Shown piece after piece: positions 30,067-41,118 of a stretch of 64,000 nucleotides of DNA. The notes under the pieces are model-generated. The model ran no database searches, had not been told where the DNA came from, and was given only the letters and a program-made list of their open reading frames with translations. Within the stretch, counting starts at the first letter, position 1; every line of letters starts with the position of its first letter. The position numbers and the translations under genes were made by a program. Source of the stretch: Bartonella senegalensis OS02 (lineage in GTDB: Bacteria > Pseudomonadota > Alphaproteobacteria > Rhizobiales > Rhizobiaceae); NCBI RefSeq assembly GCF_000312545.1, contig NZ_HE997542.1, positions 208,739 through 272,738 of the forward strand. Reading direction: 5' to 3'.

Positions 30067-31685
30067 AGCACATTTAACAAAAGTCCTGCATTATATCGGG
30101 CAATCAACATACCATAGGAAGATCTCCATTGCCCCCCAAGACGGCTTTCCATATAAGCACTTGCCACATGCTCTATGTCTATAGAGCGTAACGATGCAGC
30201 TGCTGCTGCATATGCAACTTGTTCGACAAAAAATCTTCCCGCTCCTTCATTTGCCGATGCCATCTCTCCAGCAGATTTAATAATCTCAATTGCTCTTGGT
30301 CCAGCTGGACCAATATCAAGAGCAATTTTTTCTAACAACTTCTGAAATAATCCCGGTGCTTTTTCAGCTATGAGAATTGCATCTTTTACCAATTGATTAG
30401 CAGAAGTATTTCTCACAATCCGTGCAGGTCCATTACACAACATTTGCGATAGTGGATTACCCTCTATAAAGCTTTCAATGCCAAGTTGAGCAATAATTTC
30501 ACCAATAATAGGGATAACCAGTTGGCTCACATGATAAGCAATAATAGGCGTCATGATTCGTGCAAAAGCTGCTTCAGAGCGGTCATTTGCTGCATTGTCA
30601 AAGGCTCTTGCTAAACGCAAAACCAATGCTTGTGCAGCAGCAATATCAAGTGCAATATCAGCAAAAATACGTTCTGTCAGTGGGGGCAAAGGCTGGTTTG
30701 GCATTTTTTGTCGAAAAAAATCTATAGCAAATTGAAGAGCAGACCTTAGAACACCTGCCGATACGACAGATTGATCGAAACGCATCATCGTTTCGATATC
30801 CTTAATAACTTTAATGCCTTCTCCAGCATTTCCCAAAAGCCAACCACAACTGCCTTGAAAATCAACAATACCCTCTGGCGTTGAAGTTTCTCCGGAACGG
30901 GGCACTAAATGACGAATCAATATAGCCCCATTTAATGCGCCATTTTCCTGCATGCGTGGCACTAAAAAGCAGCTTAAATGACCATCTAACTCTGCACTCA
31001 CAAGATATCCATCCACTAGAGGATTGATAACATTAGTTTTTATAACATTTAAACGATAGAGATCACGCCCCATTTTTTCATCAAAAGAAACTTTTTTAAC
31101 ACTTGGAAAATTGAAAGCGTATTTTTCATGTTTCTCAAAATTATCAAAAGCACAAGTCAGTGAAGCTGCTTTTTTACTATTGAAAGGTTTGGATGATAAA
31201 TCATATTGACGTGATAAGAGGACATTTTGCCATTTTTTAAACAGCTCAACATCACTAATTAAAACTGCAATAGCAGCACTTGTAATAATAACTTCATTCA
31301 AATGTCCCGTTTCTAGACTGGCAGATAAAGCCAAGCGGATGGCGCGCGCTTGATAGCGTACCCCATTTTCTGAAGTAGAATTTTCCCAAAGTGAGGTGAC
31401 CAAGCCAGCTTGTCTGGAATATTGTTGAAGAGCTTTGTAAGAAGAATGTATCTCTAATTTTTCTGCTGGCTGCCCCCATTCGTCGTTATAGTGCAATATT
31501 GGCCGATAGCGATTCGCTAAACAGGCAAGCTCCCATGCCTTACGACTGGCTACAAAATCTCCTATTTCCTCAAAACTTGCTAATAAAAATGTAGGTAAAG
31601 TGGACGCAATGCGAAACATAAGCGTATCACTGAGAAATGCATTTTTTCGGCGAGAGTTTTGCGCAGATACAGCACTCATAGGCAT
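30051..31685 (-). CDS. AidB-like acyl-CoA dehydrogenase family flavoprotein
   Basis: The 544-residue protein has the acyl-CoA dehydrogenase fold in the long AidB arrangement: an N-terminal helical part ([16 protein letters not shown]), a beta middle (FLVPRM.., [17 protein letters not shown]) and a C-terminal four-helix domain with [18 protein letters not shown]. AidB is part of the alkylation response in enterobacteria; the alphaproteobacterial homologues are of uncertain substrate. The assignment to the AidB subgroup is by overall layout. Confidence 0.8.
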   Translation of the reverse strand: MPMSAVSAQNSRRKNAFLSDTLMFRIASTLPTFLLASFEEIGDFVASRKAWELACLANRYRPILHYNDEWGQPAEKLEIHSSYKALQQYSRQAGLVTSLWENSTSENGVRYQARAIRLALSASLETGHLNEVIITSAAIAVLISDVELFKKWQNVLLSRQYDLSSKPFNSKKAASLTCAFDNFEKHEKYAFNFPSVKKVSFDEKMGRDLYRLNVIKTNVINPLVDGYLVSAELDGHLSCFLVPRMQENGALNGAILIRHLVPRSGETSTPEGIVDFQGSCGWLLGNAGEGIKVIKDIETMMRFDQSVVSAGVLRSALQFAIDFFRQKMPNQPLPPLTERIFADIALDIAAAQALVLRLARAFDNAANDRSEAAFARIMTPIIAYHVSQLVIPIIGEIIAQLGIESFIEGNPLSQMLCNGPARIVRNTSANQLVKDAILIAEKAPGLFQKLLEKIALDIGPAGPRAIEIIKSAGEMASANEGAGRFFVEQVAYAAAAASLRSIDIEHVASAYMESRLGGQWRSSYGMLIARYNAGLLLNVLYPSI

Positions 31686-31804
31686 ATTCCATTATTCAAA
31701 TCATTCATATCATAGACTATTTGTCTTTTTGCAGTTAAAAAATGTTTATCACATCCAAACAAATGCTTGTTTAATCTCTTTAGAGAGAGATAGAAAAGAA
31801 TGCT

Positions 31805-32770
31805 ATGACTCAAAATACTTTTTTTCCCCTTTTCCCCCACCAACATCTGTTAGGTATTAAAGATCTAACTGTACAAGACCTTACCATATTGCTTGATCGG
31901 GCAAATTCGAATGTTCCCCTGTTAAAAAAAAGGGATAAAAAACAATCTACATTGTATGGACGTACGCAAATTAATCTCTTCTTTGAAGCTTCCACACGAA
32001 CACAATCTTCATTTGAATTGGCCGGTAAACGGTTAGGAGCAGATGTGATGAGTATGGCTATTGGCAATTCATCTGTAAAAAAGGGGGAAACATTGCTTGA
32101 TACAGCCACAACCCTCAATGCAATGAAGCCAGATATATTGGTCCTTCGCCATAGTTGTGCCGGAGCCGCTGCTTTATTAGCGCAAAAAGTTGATTGTTGT
32201 GTCATTAATGCCGGTGACGGTGCACATGAACATCCAACACAGGCTTTATTAGATGCTCTGACCATTAAAAGGACAAAGGGGCGTATTGAAGGATTAACTG
32301 TTGCAATTTGTGGTGATATCTTGCATTCACGTGTCGCACGTTCCAACATCCTCAGTCTCAACGCTTTGGGAGCCTGTGTTCGTGTTGTCGCTCCTTCAAC
32401 ACTCTTGCCAGCAAGCATCGCAGATATGAGTGTTGAAGTTTATAACACCATGAAAGAAGGTCTTAAAGGTGCTGATGTCATCATGATGCTGCGCTTACAA
32501 CAAGAACGTATGACAGGTTCCTTTATTCCCTCTATGCGTGAATATTTTCATTATTTTGGCTTACATAAAGAGAGTCTAACCTACGCTAAAAGTGATTGTA
32601 TTATTCTCCATCCTGGTCCCATAAACCGTGGTGTAGAAATCGCATCTGACATAGCAGATGGACCACAAAGCATGATTCATACACAAGTCGAAATGGGTAT
32701 TGCTGTGCGTATGGCTGTCATGGAGGCTGTATTAGATTCACGCCTTAAGGCAAGTGGAGAAAAAAAATGA
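31805..32770 (+). CDS. pyrB: Aspartate carbamoyltransferase catalytic subunit
   Basis: It joins carbamoyl phosphate and aspartate in pyrimidine synthesis. The 321-residue protein has the carbamoyl-phosphate site [13 protein letters not shown] (about residues 60-72), [11 protein letters not shown], and [11 protein letters not shown] near the C-terminus. Its stop overlaps the next gene (ATGA), giving the conserved pyrB-pyrC pair. Confidence 0.95.
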   Translation: MTQNTFFPLFPHQHLLGIKDLTVQDLTILLDRANSNVPLLKKRDKKQSTLYGRTQINLFFEASTRTQSSFELAGKRLGADVMSMAIGNSSVKKGETLLDTATTLNAMKPDILVLRHSCAGAAALLAQKVDCCVINAGDGAHEHPTQALLDALTIKRTKGRIEGLTVAICGDILHSRVARSNILSLNALGACVRVVAPSTLLPASIADMSVEVYNTMKEGLKGADVIMMLRLQQERMTGSFIPSMREYFHYFGLHKESLTYAKSDCIILHPGPINRGVEIASDIADGPQSMIHTQVEMGIAVRMAVMEAVLDSRLKASGEKK

Positions 32771-34062
32771 CAAAGCCAATTGTTTTTCAAAACGCTCGTA
32801 TTATCGACCCTTCCCGTACCATCGATGAAATTGGTACCGTTATTGTTGAAAATGGACTGATTACAGTTGCTGGAAAAGAAGCCCTTAATCAGGGAGTTCC
32901 CGAAGGTGCAGAAATTATTAATGCGCAAAATAAAACAATTCTTCCTGGACTTGTTGATGCCCAAGTGTTTGTTGGAGAACCAGGAAATGAAAGCCGTGAA
33001 ACACTTGCTTCAGCAAGCCAATCTGCAGCAGCAGGCGGTATTACGTCTTTTCTTATGATGCCAAATACACATCCAATTATCGATAATGTAGCACTTGTTC
33101 AATTTATTACGCGTGCAGTACAAGAAATCTCATTAGTTAATATTTATCCTGTTGCTGCCATCACTCAAGATTTCAATGGACAGGAAATAGCCGAATTTGG
33201 CTTACTAAAGGATGCAGGAGCCATTGCCTTTAGTGAAGGAAAAAAAACACTTCAAAATTCATCTGTTATGCGGCGTGCAATGACTTATGCACGTGATTTT
33301 GATGTTGCTTTGATACACGAAACACAAGACAAAGATCTCATAGGACAAGGTGTGATGAACGAAGGTCTTCTAGCCAGTTGGCTTGGACTTTCTGGAATAC
33401 CCCGCGAAGCAGAGGTTATCCCCCTCGAAAGAGATTTGCGCTTAGCAGCCTTAACACAAACACGCTATCACGCCGCACAAATATCAACAGCACTGTCTGT
33501 TGAGGCACTTCGTTTAGGCAAGCAACGCAGTGAAAAGATTTCAGCTGGTGTATCGATTAATCATTTATCTTTTAATGAAAATGACATTGGTGAATATCGC
33601 ACCTCCTTTCGTTTTATGCCTCCCTTGCGTACAGAAGAAGATCGTCTAGCAATGATTGAAGCAATAAAAGATGGAACAGTGGATATTATCGTTTCTTCTC
33701 ATGATCCTCAAAGTCTTGATAAAAAACATCTCCCCTTTAGTGAAGCAGCCATAGGTGCTATCGGTATGGAAACTCTATTGAGTGCAGCTTTACGCCTTTA
33801 TCATAACGGAACCCTCTCTCTTCTCCGATTAACTGAACTTTTGTCAACCACACCTGCAAAACTCTTTGACCTCAATGCTGGAACACTCAGAAAAGGCGCT
33901 CATGCAGACCTTATTTTAGTTGACCTTGATGAACCATGGGTAGTCTCTACAGAAAAACTGTATTCACGTTCAAAAAATACACCTTTTGAGAAAGCACATT
34001 TCCAAGGACGTGTTATTCAAACCTTTGTTAAAGGAAAATCAATTTTTAAACTTGATCAATAA
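32767..34062 (+). CDS. pyrC: Dihydroorotase homologue lacking the HxH zinc motif (pseudo-DHOase)
   Basis: The 431-residue amidohydrolase-family protein lies directly after pyrB. Active dihydroorotases have an HxHxREPG metal site after the first strand; here the same place reads [15 protein letters not shown], with no HxH. Later residues such as SSHDPQ are also changed from the usual TDHAPH. This matches the PyrC' type that supports aspartate carbamoyltransferase assembly without catalysing the reaction, known in other bacteria. A catalytically active dihydroorotase would have to be encoded elsewhere. The fold and length are intact, so it is not a pseudogene. Confidence 0.85.
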   Translation: MTKPIVFQNARIIDPSRTIDEIGTVIVENGLITVAGKEALNQGVPEGAEIINAQNKTILPGLVDAQVFVGEPGNESRETLASASQSAAAGGITSFLMMPNTHPIIDNVALVQFITRAVQEISLVNIYPVAAITQDFNGQEIAEFGLLKDAGAIAFSEGKKTLQNSSVMRRAMTYARDFDVALIHETQDKDLIGQGVMNEGLLASWLGLSGIPREAEVIPLERDLRLAALTQTRYHAAQISTALSVEALRLGKQRSEKISAGVSINHLSFNENDIGEYRTSFRFMPPLRTEEDRLAMIEAIKDGTVDIIVSSHDPQSLDKKHLPFSEAAIGAIGMETLLSAALRLYHNGTLSLLRLTELLSTTPAKLFDLNAGTLRKGAHADLILVDLDEPWVVSTEKLYSRSKNTPFEKAHFQGRVIQTFVKGKSIFKLDQ

Positions 34063-34081
34063 AACATCATAGGGGCTTTTA

Positions 34082-34717
34082 ATGCATGAAGGTGAAACAC
34101 TTTTTCAGTTTACTACATGGTTTATCTTTCTGATATCTTATCTCATTGGGTCTATCCCATTTGGTCTTCTTTTGACAAAATTGGCCAAACTTGGCGATGT
34201 AAGAACAATTGGTTCCGGAAATATTGGAGCGACAAATGTTTTACGAACAGGAAATAAAAAGATTGCTGCTCTGACACTTCTTTGTGATATATTAAAGGGA
34301 ACTCTTGTTATTCTCATTATAAAATTTTTAGCTGATCCGATAGAAAATAGCAGCATTGTTTTTCTCGGTGGTTTTTTTGCCTTTTTGGGACATCTTTTCC
34401 CTTTATGGCTTAAATTTAAAGGAGGTAAGGGGGTTGCTACCTATCTAGGTGTGTGCTTAGGGTTCTATTGGCCAGCAGCGATTGTTTTTATCACTTCATG
34501 GATAGTGTTTTTTCTCATTACACGCTACTCTTCATTATCTGCACTCATTGCTGTTATTATCACTCCAATATTTGTCTATTTTTCCTATCCTTATCTTTAT
34601 GCCCATTGTATACTAACAATTATGAGCCTCTTGGTGATGATAAAGCATCATGCAAATATCAATAGATTGTTAGTTGGGAAAGAAAGCAAAATTGGGACGC
34701 AAAGCGGGGATAAATAA
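34082..34717 (+). CDS. plsY: Glycerol-3-phosphate acyltransferase PlsY
   Basis: This membrane enzyme transfers the acyl group from acyl-phosphate to glycerol-3-phosphate, starting phospholipid synthesis. The 211-residue protein has about five membrane spans and the three cytoplasmic motifs: [26 protein letters not shown] (about residues 41-54) and [12 protein letters not shown] (about 116-127). It sits 19 bases after pyrC and overlaps dprA. Confidence 0.94.
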   Translation: MHEGETLFQFTTWFIFLISYLIGSIPFGLLLTKLAKLGDVRTIGSGNIGATNVLRTGNKKIAALTLLCDILKGTLVILIIKFLADPIENSSIVFLGGFFAFLGHLFPLWLKFKGGKGVATYLGVCLGFYWPAAIVFITSWIVFFLITRYSSLSALIAVIITPIFVYFSYPYLYAHCILTIMSLLVMIKHHANINRLLVGKESKIGTQSGDK

Positions 34718-35906
34718 AGGGATTTTGCTCACTGATCGTCAACGCCTAAATTGGTTACGATTGTTGCGGAGCGAAAATATTGGAGCAGTGAGTTTTCGCA
34801 ATCTCATTGATCATTATAAAACAGCGGAAAACGCTTTGGCTGCCCTTCCTGAGCTTAGTAGAAAGGGTGGTCTTGCAACATCCATCCGAATAGCAACATT
34901 AGAAGACGCAGAAAAAGAAATGCAAAAAGCCGAAAGATTAGGTATTCGGTTTGTTGGTATAGGAGAACCAGATTATCCAGCCTTTCTTAAGGTTATAGAA
35001 GCATCACCACCGCTTATTGCTATAAAAGGCAATGTTTCAGTTTTTGAACAATCTTCTGTTGGAATTGTGGGCTCTCGAAATGCTTCGGCAGCTGGCAAAA
35101 AACTGGCTGCTCAATTTGCTCATTCTCTTGGAAACGCTGGTTTTACAATTATTTCTGGACTCGCTCGTGGAATTGATAGCATTGCACATCAAGCAAGTCT
35201 ACAAACAGGCACAGTTGCAGTAATGGCTGGTGGAGTTGATCATATTTATCCCCCAGAAAACAAAAAACTTCATGAAGATATTATCGCAAATGGTGGAGCA
35301 ATTATCAGTGAAATGCCCATTGGATGGAAACCACGCGCTATCGATTTTCCAAGAAGAAATCGTATTATTGCAGGTCTCTCACTTGGACTCTTGGTTGTAG
35401 AGGCAGCGCTGCGGTCAGGATCCCTTATTACTGCGCGTCAGGCTGCTGAAATGGGAAGATTGACCTTTGCTATTCCCGGTTCTCCACTTGATCCAAGATC
35501 GGTTGGTACAAACAACCTCATCAAGGATGGTGCTTTGCTCACCACACATCCTTCGGATATTGTAGAAACACTTACACCACTCATTCCAACGCCCACAAAT
35601 CCTCAAATGAATTTCTTTGAAGAAGCAAATTCTCTGCAACTTGAAAAGGACTCTTTTAATTCACCTGATGAAAAAGAGAGCATCCCCTCTTGCATTGGAG
35701 ATGAAAAAGAACGCCTCGCTGTTCTCTGTGCACTCTCAACAACACCCATTGATTTAGACACACTGAGCACCCATTCAGGTGTTCCTCTCTCAAAACTCTA
35801 CCTTTTATTGGTTGAACTCGAACTTGCTGGAAAGCTTATTCGACACTCTGGTGGTTATGTGTCATTGTCGAATTTTGATCCTCTCCAAGAACCTCTGCAC
35901 TATTAA
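34674..35906 (+). CDS. dprA: DNA-processing protein DprA
   Basis: DprA loads RecA onto incoming single-stranded DNA. The 410-residue protein has the Rossmann core: [16 protein letters not shown] (about residues 129-144), [41 protein letters not shown] and the C-terminal winged-helix segment. The start is a TTG that overlaps plsY by 44 bases. Another in-frame start further downstream could be used, but the N-terminal region is needed for normal length. Confidence 0.9.
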   Translation: MGKKAKLGRKAGINKGILLTDRQRLNWLRLLRSENIGAVSFRNLIDHYKTAENALAALPELSRKGGLATSIRIATLEDAEKEMQKAERLGIRFVGIGEPDYPAFLKVIEASPPLIAIKGNVSVFEQSSVGIVGSRNASAAGKKLAAQFAHSLGNAGFTIISGLARGIDSIAHQASLQTGTVAVMAGGVDHIYPPENKKLHEDIIANGGAIISEMPIGWKPRAIDFPRRNRIIAGLSLGLLVVEAALRSGSLITARQAAEMGRLTFAIPGSPLDPRSVGTNNLIKDGALLTTHPSDIVETLTPLIPTPTNPQMNFFEEANSLQLEKDSFNSPDEKESIPSCIGDEKERLAVLCALSTTPIDLDTLSTHSGVPLSKLYLLLVELELAGKLIRHSGGYVSLSNFDPLQEPLHY

Positions 35907-36042
35907 TAATACTCTGCCCTTCTTTAGCAGCCATATCCAAAAGTAATGCTAAAAGAGGACTTCGCGCTTGACGCGCCATCTGGTTCATTTGTTTTGACAT
36001 ATCTGTAATATATTGGATAATTTTTAAATGATTTATAAACAT
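35836..36042 (-). CDS. Small helical protein, hypothetical
   Basis: The 68-residue product contains QYITDMSKQMNQMARQA and SPLLALLLDMAAKEGQ, an amphipathic helix pair that resembles small conserved alphaproteobacterial proteins of unknown function. An AAGGA site lies about nine bases before the ATG. Its 3' end overlaps dprA on the opposite strand by about 70 bases. I do not know a function. Confidence 0.5.
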   Translation of the reverse strand: MFINHLKIIQYITDMSKQMNQMARQARSPLLALLLDMAAKEGQSIINSAEVLGEDQNSTMTHNHQSVE

Positions 36043-36286
36043 AATCTTCTATCCTTGAGTACTCTCCCCACCTCTCAATAGACGCTTATCTTAGTATTTC
36101 GTCTTATGTTTTTGTATTAACCGTGGAAAATAAATCGTGTAATTCCATATAGGGTGTATTTTAACAATAACAATCACAAGCTGTATAATATTAATGTTTT
36201 TTATGTGTTCTTAACCAATTGCCATTGGCTATTCCTGTAAAAGAAGTTTATAAAAAAGTTTTTTATTTCAACATTCGGGTAAAATT

Positions 36287-38848
36287 ATGAATATCGTTAT
36301 CGTTGAATCTCCAGCAAAAGCAAAAACAATTAATAAGTATCTTGGGTCTCAATATAAAGTCGTAGCATCATTTGGACATGTTCGTGATTTGCCTGCAAAA
36401 GATGGTTCCGTTCTACCTGATCAAGACTTTTCTATGAAATGGGATGTAGATTCTGCTGCCGCTAAACGTTTAAATGAAATAGCAAAAGCAGTCAAAGAAG
36501 CCGATAGTCTTATCTTAGCAACGGACCCTGATCGTGAAGGAGAAGCTATTTCATGGCATATTTTAGATGTTCTTCGTCAAAAAAAAGTTTTAAAGGATAA
36601 ACCTGTTAAACGTGTTGTATTTAATGCGATCACCAAAAAATCTGTGCTTGATGCGATGAATAATCCACGTGATATTGATACATCACTTGTAGATGCTTAT
36701 CTTGCACGTCGTGCTCTCGATTATCTGGTTGGTTTTACACTCTCACCTGTTTTATGGCGTAAACTTCCCGGAGCACGTTCAGCTGGGCGTGTTCAATCGG
36801 TTGCCCTGCGTATTATTTGTGATCGTGAATCAGAAATAGAGCATTTTATCAAGGAAGATTATTGGTCCATTACAACAGACCTGAAAACCATCCGAAATGA
36901 TTGTTTTCAGGCAAAACTAACAATGTTTAATCAAAGGAAGATTGGCAAACTTGACATTCATTCTCAAGAACAAGCCGATCAAATTCGCCTTATGTTGGAG
37001 CAAGCAAAATATCATATACTCAGTGTTGAAGCAAAGCCTACAAAGAGAAATCCTTTTCCTCCGTTTACAACATCTACTTTACAACAAGCGGCTTCTTCAA
37101 AACTAGGTTTTTCAGCTTCTCGCACCATGCAAATCGCTCAAAAGCTCTATGAAGGTGTTGAAATTAATGGTGAAATGGCAGGGCTTATTACCTATATGCG
37201 TACCGATGGTGTGCAAATAGCACCAGAAGCTATAGATTCAGCACGAAAAGTGATTCATGAATCTTTTGGCAGTGATTATATTCCTGAAAAACCGCGTTTT
37301 TATTCAACAAAAGCAAAAAATGCACAGGAAGCACATGAAGCCATCCGTCCAACCGATTTTCAACGTACTCCTAATCAAGTACGTAATTTTCTCGACAGCG
37401 ATCAGGCAAAACTCTATGAACTGATATGGAAACGCGCTATTGCAAGCCAAATGCGTTCTGCTGAAATTGAACGCACAACGGTTGAAATTGAAGCACAGCA
37501 AGGGAAAAATCACGCAAATCTACGTGCAACAGGTTCTGTTGTTCGTTTTGATGGTTTCATTTCTGTCTACACTGATCAACGACAGGAAGAAAACAGTGAA
37601 GAAAATGAAACAACACGTCTGCCCCAAATGAATACCGGTGAAGAACTTACAAAAGAAAAGGTTGAAGCCATACAACATACCACTGAGCCCCCTCCCCGTT
37701 ATTCTGAAGCTTCCTTAATTAAAAAGCTTGAAGAGTTAGGAATAGGTCGTCCTTCAACCTATGCATCCACATTGGCAACATTATCTGATCGTGGCTATAT
37801 CATCATTGATAAACGAAAACTTATTCCTGATGTTAAAGGACGTATTGTGACAGCCTTTCTGGAAAATTTCTTTAATCGCTATGTAGAATACGGTTTTACT
37901 GCAGATCTCGAGGAAAAACTGGACCTTATATCGGATGGAAAACTTTCTTGGAAAGACGTGTTGCGCGATTTTTGGGATGGATTTAATGCCTCTATTACCA
38001 ATATCCAAGAATTGCGTATAACAAATGTTCTTGACGTTTTGAATGTCACATTAGCACCTCTTGCTTTTCCTGTGCGTGAAGACGGAAGTGATGTCCGTTC
38101 CTGTCCTCTGTGTACAAACGGCCAGTTATCATTAAAACTAGGGCGTTATGGTGCATTTGTTGGCTGTTCTCATTATCCCGAATGTAAATATACACGCCAA
38201 CTTGGCACAGATCCAGGAGAAGAAAACGAAGCTATACGGAATGATGAACCAGTTATGCTTGGAATCGACCCTCAAACAGGAAAAGACATCTCTCTTCGTA
38301 ATGGCCGTTTTGGTCCCTATATTCAACTTGGTGAAAATAAAGGAGCAAAACGCGCAGGATTACCCAAAGAATGGCAAGCAGAAAAAGTGACTCTTGATAA
38401 AGCTTTGGCTTTAATATCTCTCCCCCGTGAAATTGGTATTCATCCTGAAACCGGCACAATAATCACTGCAACAATTGGCCGGTATGGCCCTTACCTTATG
38501 CATGATGGAAAATATGCTCCCCTTCTCAATGCAGATGAAGTTTTTGATATTGGCATCAATCGCGCTGTTACAGTCCTTGCTGAAAAACAAGAAAATAAAA
38601 CAAAGCGGAGCAGAACAACAACTGTAGCGCTGGCAACATTAGGAGACCACCCAGATGGAGGAACTGTCACCGTACGCAATGGACGCTATGGTCCCTATGT
38701 TAATTGGGGCAAAATTAATGTAACATTGCCAAAAGATAAAGATCCCCTTAATGTAACTCTTGCAGAGGCATTAGAACTCATATCCGCTAAAGCATCCGGT
38801 AAAAAAGCAACTTCAAAAAGAGCTTCTTCTAAAACAAAAGAGACATAA
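36287..38848 (+). CDS. topA: DNA topoisomerase I
   Basis: This type IA topoisomerase relaxes negative supercoils. The 853-residue protein has the TOPRIM domain (MNIVIVESPAKAKTINKYLG, TDPDREGEAISWH), the active-site tyrosine in GLITYMRTDGV (about residue 305), and YPECKYTRQLG within a C-terminal four-cysteine zinc element (CPLC..CSHYPEC). Repeats with NGRFGPY / IGRYGPYL / NGRYGPYV (three copies) follow, a typical C-terminal set. It ends three bases before rnr. Confidence 0.95.
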   Translation: MNIVIVESPAKAKTINKYLGSQYKVVASFGHVRDLPAKDGSVLPDQDFSMKWDVDSAAAKRLNEIAKAVKEADSLILATDPDREGEAISWHILDVLRQKKVLKDKPVKRVVFNAITKKSVLDAMNNPRDIDTSLVDAYLARRALDYLVGFTLSPVLWRKLPGARSAGRVQSVALRIICDRESEIEHFIKEDYWSITTDLKTIRNDCFQAKLTMFNQRKIGKLDIHSQEQADQIRLMLEQAKYHILSVEAKPTKRNPFPPFTTSTLQQAASSKLGFSASRTMQIAQKLYEGVEINGEMAGLITYMRTDGVQIAPEAIDSARKVIHESFGSDYIPEKPRFYSTKAKNAQEAHEAIRPTDFQRTPNQVRNFLDSDQAKLYELIWKRAIASQMRSAEIERTTVEIEAQQGKNHANLRATGSVVRFDGFISVYTDQRQEENSEENETTRLPQMNTGEELTKEKVEAIQHTTEPPPRYSEASLIKKLEELGIGRPSTYASTLATLSDRGYIIIDKRKLIPDVKGRIVTAFLENFFNRYVEYGFTADLEEKLDLISDGKLSWKDVLRDFWDGFNASITNIQELRITNVLDVLNVTLAPLAFPVREDGSDVRSCPLCTNGQLSLKLGRYGAFVGCSHYPECKYTRQLGTDPGEENEAIRNDEPVMLGIDPQTGKDISLRNGRFGPYIQLGENKGAKRAGLPKEWQAEKVTLDKALALISLPREIGIHPETGTIITATIGRYGPYLMHDGKYAPLLNADEVFDIGINRAVTVLAEKQENKTKRSRTTTVALATLGDHPDGGTVTVRNGRYGPYVNWGKINVTLPKDKDPLNVTLAEALELISAKASGKKATSKRASSKTKET

Positions 38849-38851
38849 ATT

Positions 38852-41118
38852 TTGGCTAAAGGTGAAAAGAAAACACAATATTTCCAACCGCTGAACTTGG
38901 AACGGCTGCCTAATAAAGCAGAAATTCTTTCCTTTATGAATGAGAACCCTAGTCGATCAAGTAAACGTGAAATAGCGAAAGCTTTTAATTTAAAAAGTGA
39001 CTCTCGTATTTGGTTAAGAGATATATTGCGTGATCTGAAAAATCAGAGTTTAGAACCAAAGGAGCGTAAAAAGGCAGGAAATAAAGAACAATTGCCAGCG
39101 GTTGCTATTTTAAAAATTACTGCACGTGATAAAGATGGTAGTTTTATTGCACAACCCCTTGAGTGGAAAAACGACCCAAAACCAAAAATTGAAATACTCC
39201 CTTTTCACCGTATAAAAGGAATAAATGTTGGTGTTGGAGACCATATTCTTGTAAAAATTTTTCGAAATAAAACGCCTCAAAGCCCTCCTTATACAGGAAA
39301 AATTATTCGTAAAATTGATGTCTCACCCAAAAGCGCCTTTGGCATTATACGACAGTTAGGAAATGGCCAATGGCGCCTTGAGCCTATAGAGCGCAAAACG
39401 AGCGAATTGATTATTGAGACGTCTTCAGAAATTCATGTACAATCTGGTGATTTCGTTGAAGTCGAAATTAAAAAAAATACTGGCTATGGGCTGAAGAGTG
39501 CAAAAATAAAAAATGTTTTAGGACATATTGAGAGTGAAAAAACACTTTCAATGATTGCTCTTCTATCAAAAGGAATTCCTTATATTTTTCCCGAAGATGT
39601 TCTTAAGCAAGTCAGAAATGTAAAACCTGCCAGCATAGAAAATCGTGAAGATTGGCGACAATTACCACTTATTACGATTGATCCACCAGATGCAAAAGAT
39701 CATGATGATGCAGTTTATGCAACAAAGGATAAAGATCCTGCAAATAGTGGCGGTTGGATTATTGTCGTCGCAATCGCAGATGTTTCATACTATGTCAAAA
39801 CAGGAAGCGCTTTAGACAAAGAAGCATTGAAGCGAGGGAATTCTGTTTATTTTCCCGATACCGTTGTGCCAATGCTTCCAGAACGTATTTCTAATAATTT
39901 ATGTTCTCTGCGTGAAGGAAAAGAAAGACCAGCTTTAGCAGTTCGTATGATTTTTGATGCAAATGGTCATAAACAAAAACATAGTTTTCATCGTGTTATG
40001 GTGTGTATAAGAGCGAACCTCTCTTATCAAGAAGTACAGTCAACAATGGAGGAAAATATAAATGAAAAGACAGCTCCTCTTTTCGAAGACGTTTTACAAC
40101 CATTGTGGAAAGCTTATGAAAGCCTTAAAATTGCGCGAAATCGTCGACAACCGCTAGAATTAGAAATAGCAGAAAAAAAATTATTCTTGATCAAAATGGA
40201 TGTATCAAAGATGTTATGATACAAAAACAGCTAGAAGCACACCGTTTGATTGAAGAATTCATGATACAAGCTAATATTGCCGCTTCTGAAATATTAAAAG
40301 AATATCGTCAGCCCCTCATCTATCGAATTCATGAAAAGCCCTCTCTTGCAAAACAAGAAATACTACGGAGTTTTCTTCAAAGTTTGGGTTTATCACTCTC
40401 TCGAGGCGCAGAACTGACATCAGCACGCCTTAATAGAATTTTAGAAAAAGTTAAGAATACCCAACAACAGGAATTGGTCAATCAGGTTATTTTACGTACA
40501 CAATCTCAAGCAGAATATGCCCCCCAAAATATCGGACATTTTGGTTTGAATTTACATAACTATACACATTTTACATCACCAATTCGTCGTTATGCTGATC
40601 TGATCATTCATCGAGCACTCATTAAAGCTCTAAAGCTCGGGAATGACCAATTAACAGAGACACAAGAAAAAAATCTTGCAGAAATCGCCACACAAATCTC
40701 TCTCTATGAACGCCGAGCAATGGTGGCTGAAAGGGAGACAGTTGATAGGCTTGTTGCCCATTATTTAACCAATAAAATTGGTCACACCTTTACAGGTCGT
40801 GTTTCTGGAGTGACAAAAGCAGGGCTTTTTATCTCACTTGACACACTCAATACAGATGGTTTTGTACCTATTTCTACACTCAAAAATGATTATTATTATT
40901 TCGATGAAGTACAACATACTTTGGTAGGAAAACGGAGCCATAAAGGCTACCAACTCAGTGATATAGTAGAAGTGAAGCTTATAAAAGTACAGCCTTTTGC
41001 TGGCGCTTTATGCTTTGAACTCTTAACAGACCCTCGCCCAATAGCTTTTTCATCTGCATCCTATCATAAAAACAAATTTATAGCGAAAAAACGAAAGCGT
41101 AATCATAATATCAGATAA
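38852..41118 (+). pseudogene. rnr: Ribonuclease R gene with a poly-A frameshift
   Basis: RNase R is a processive 3'-5' exoribonuclease. The first frame (38852-40219, TTG start, 455 codons) carries the N-terminal cold-shock domains and the RNB catalytic motif ITIDPPDAKDHDDAVYA. The second (40216-41118, 300 codons) carries the rest of the RNB domain (AHRLIEEFMI.., HFTSPIRRYADL) and the S1 domain. Together they give about 755 residues, the normal size. The break is at the A8 run 40173-40180; one extra A restores frame, giving ..IAEKKIILDQNG. The frames overlap as ATGA, so reinitiation could occur, but the catalytic domain would be in two pieces. Confidence 0.88.

Noticed and set aside
34674..34717. 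44-base overlap of plsY and dprA as a fusion or frameshift
   Set aside because: Both proteins have normal family ends; the overlap depends only on the chosen TTG start of dprA.
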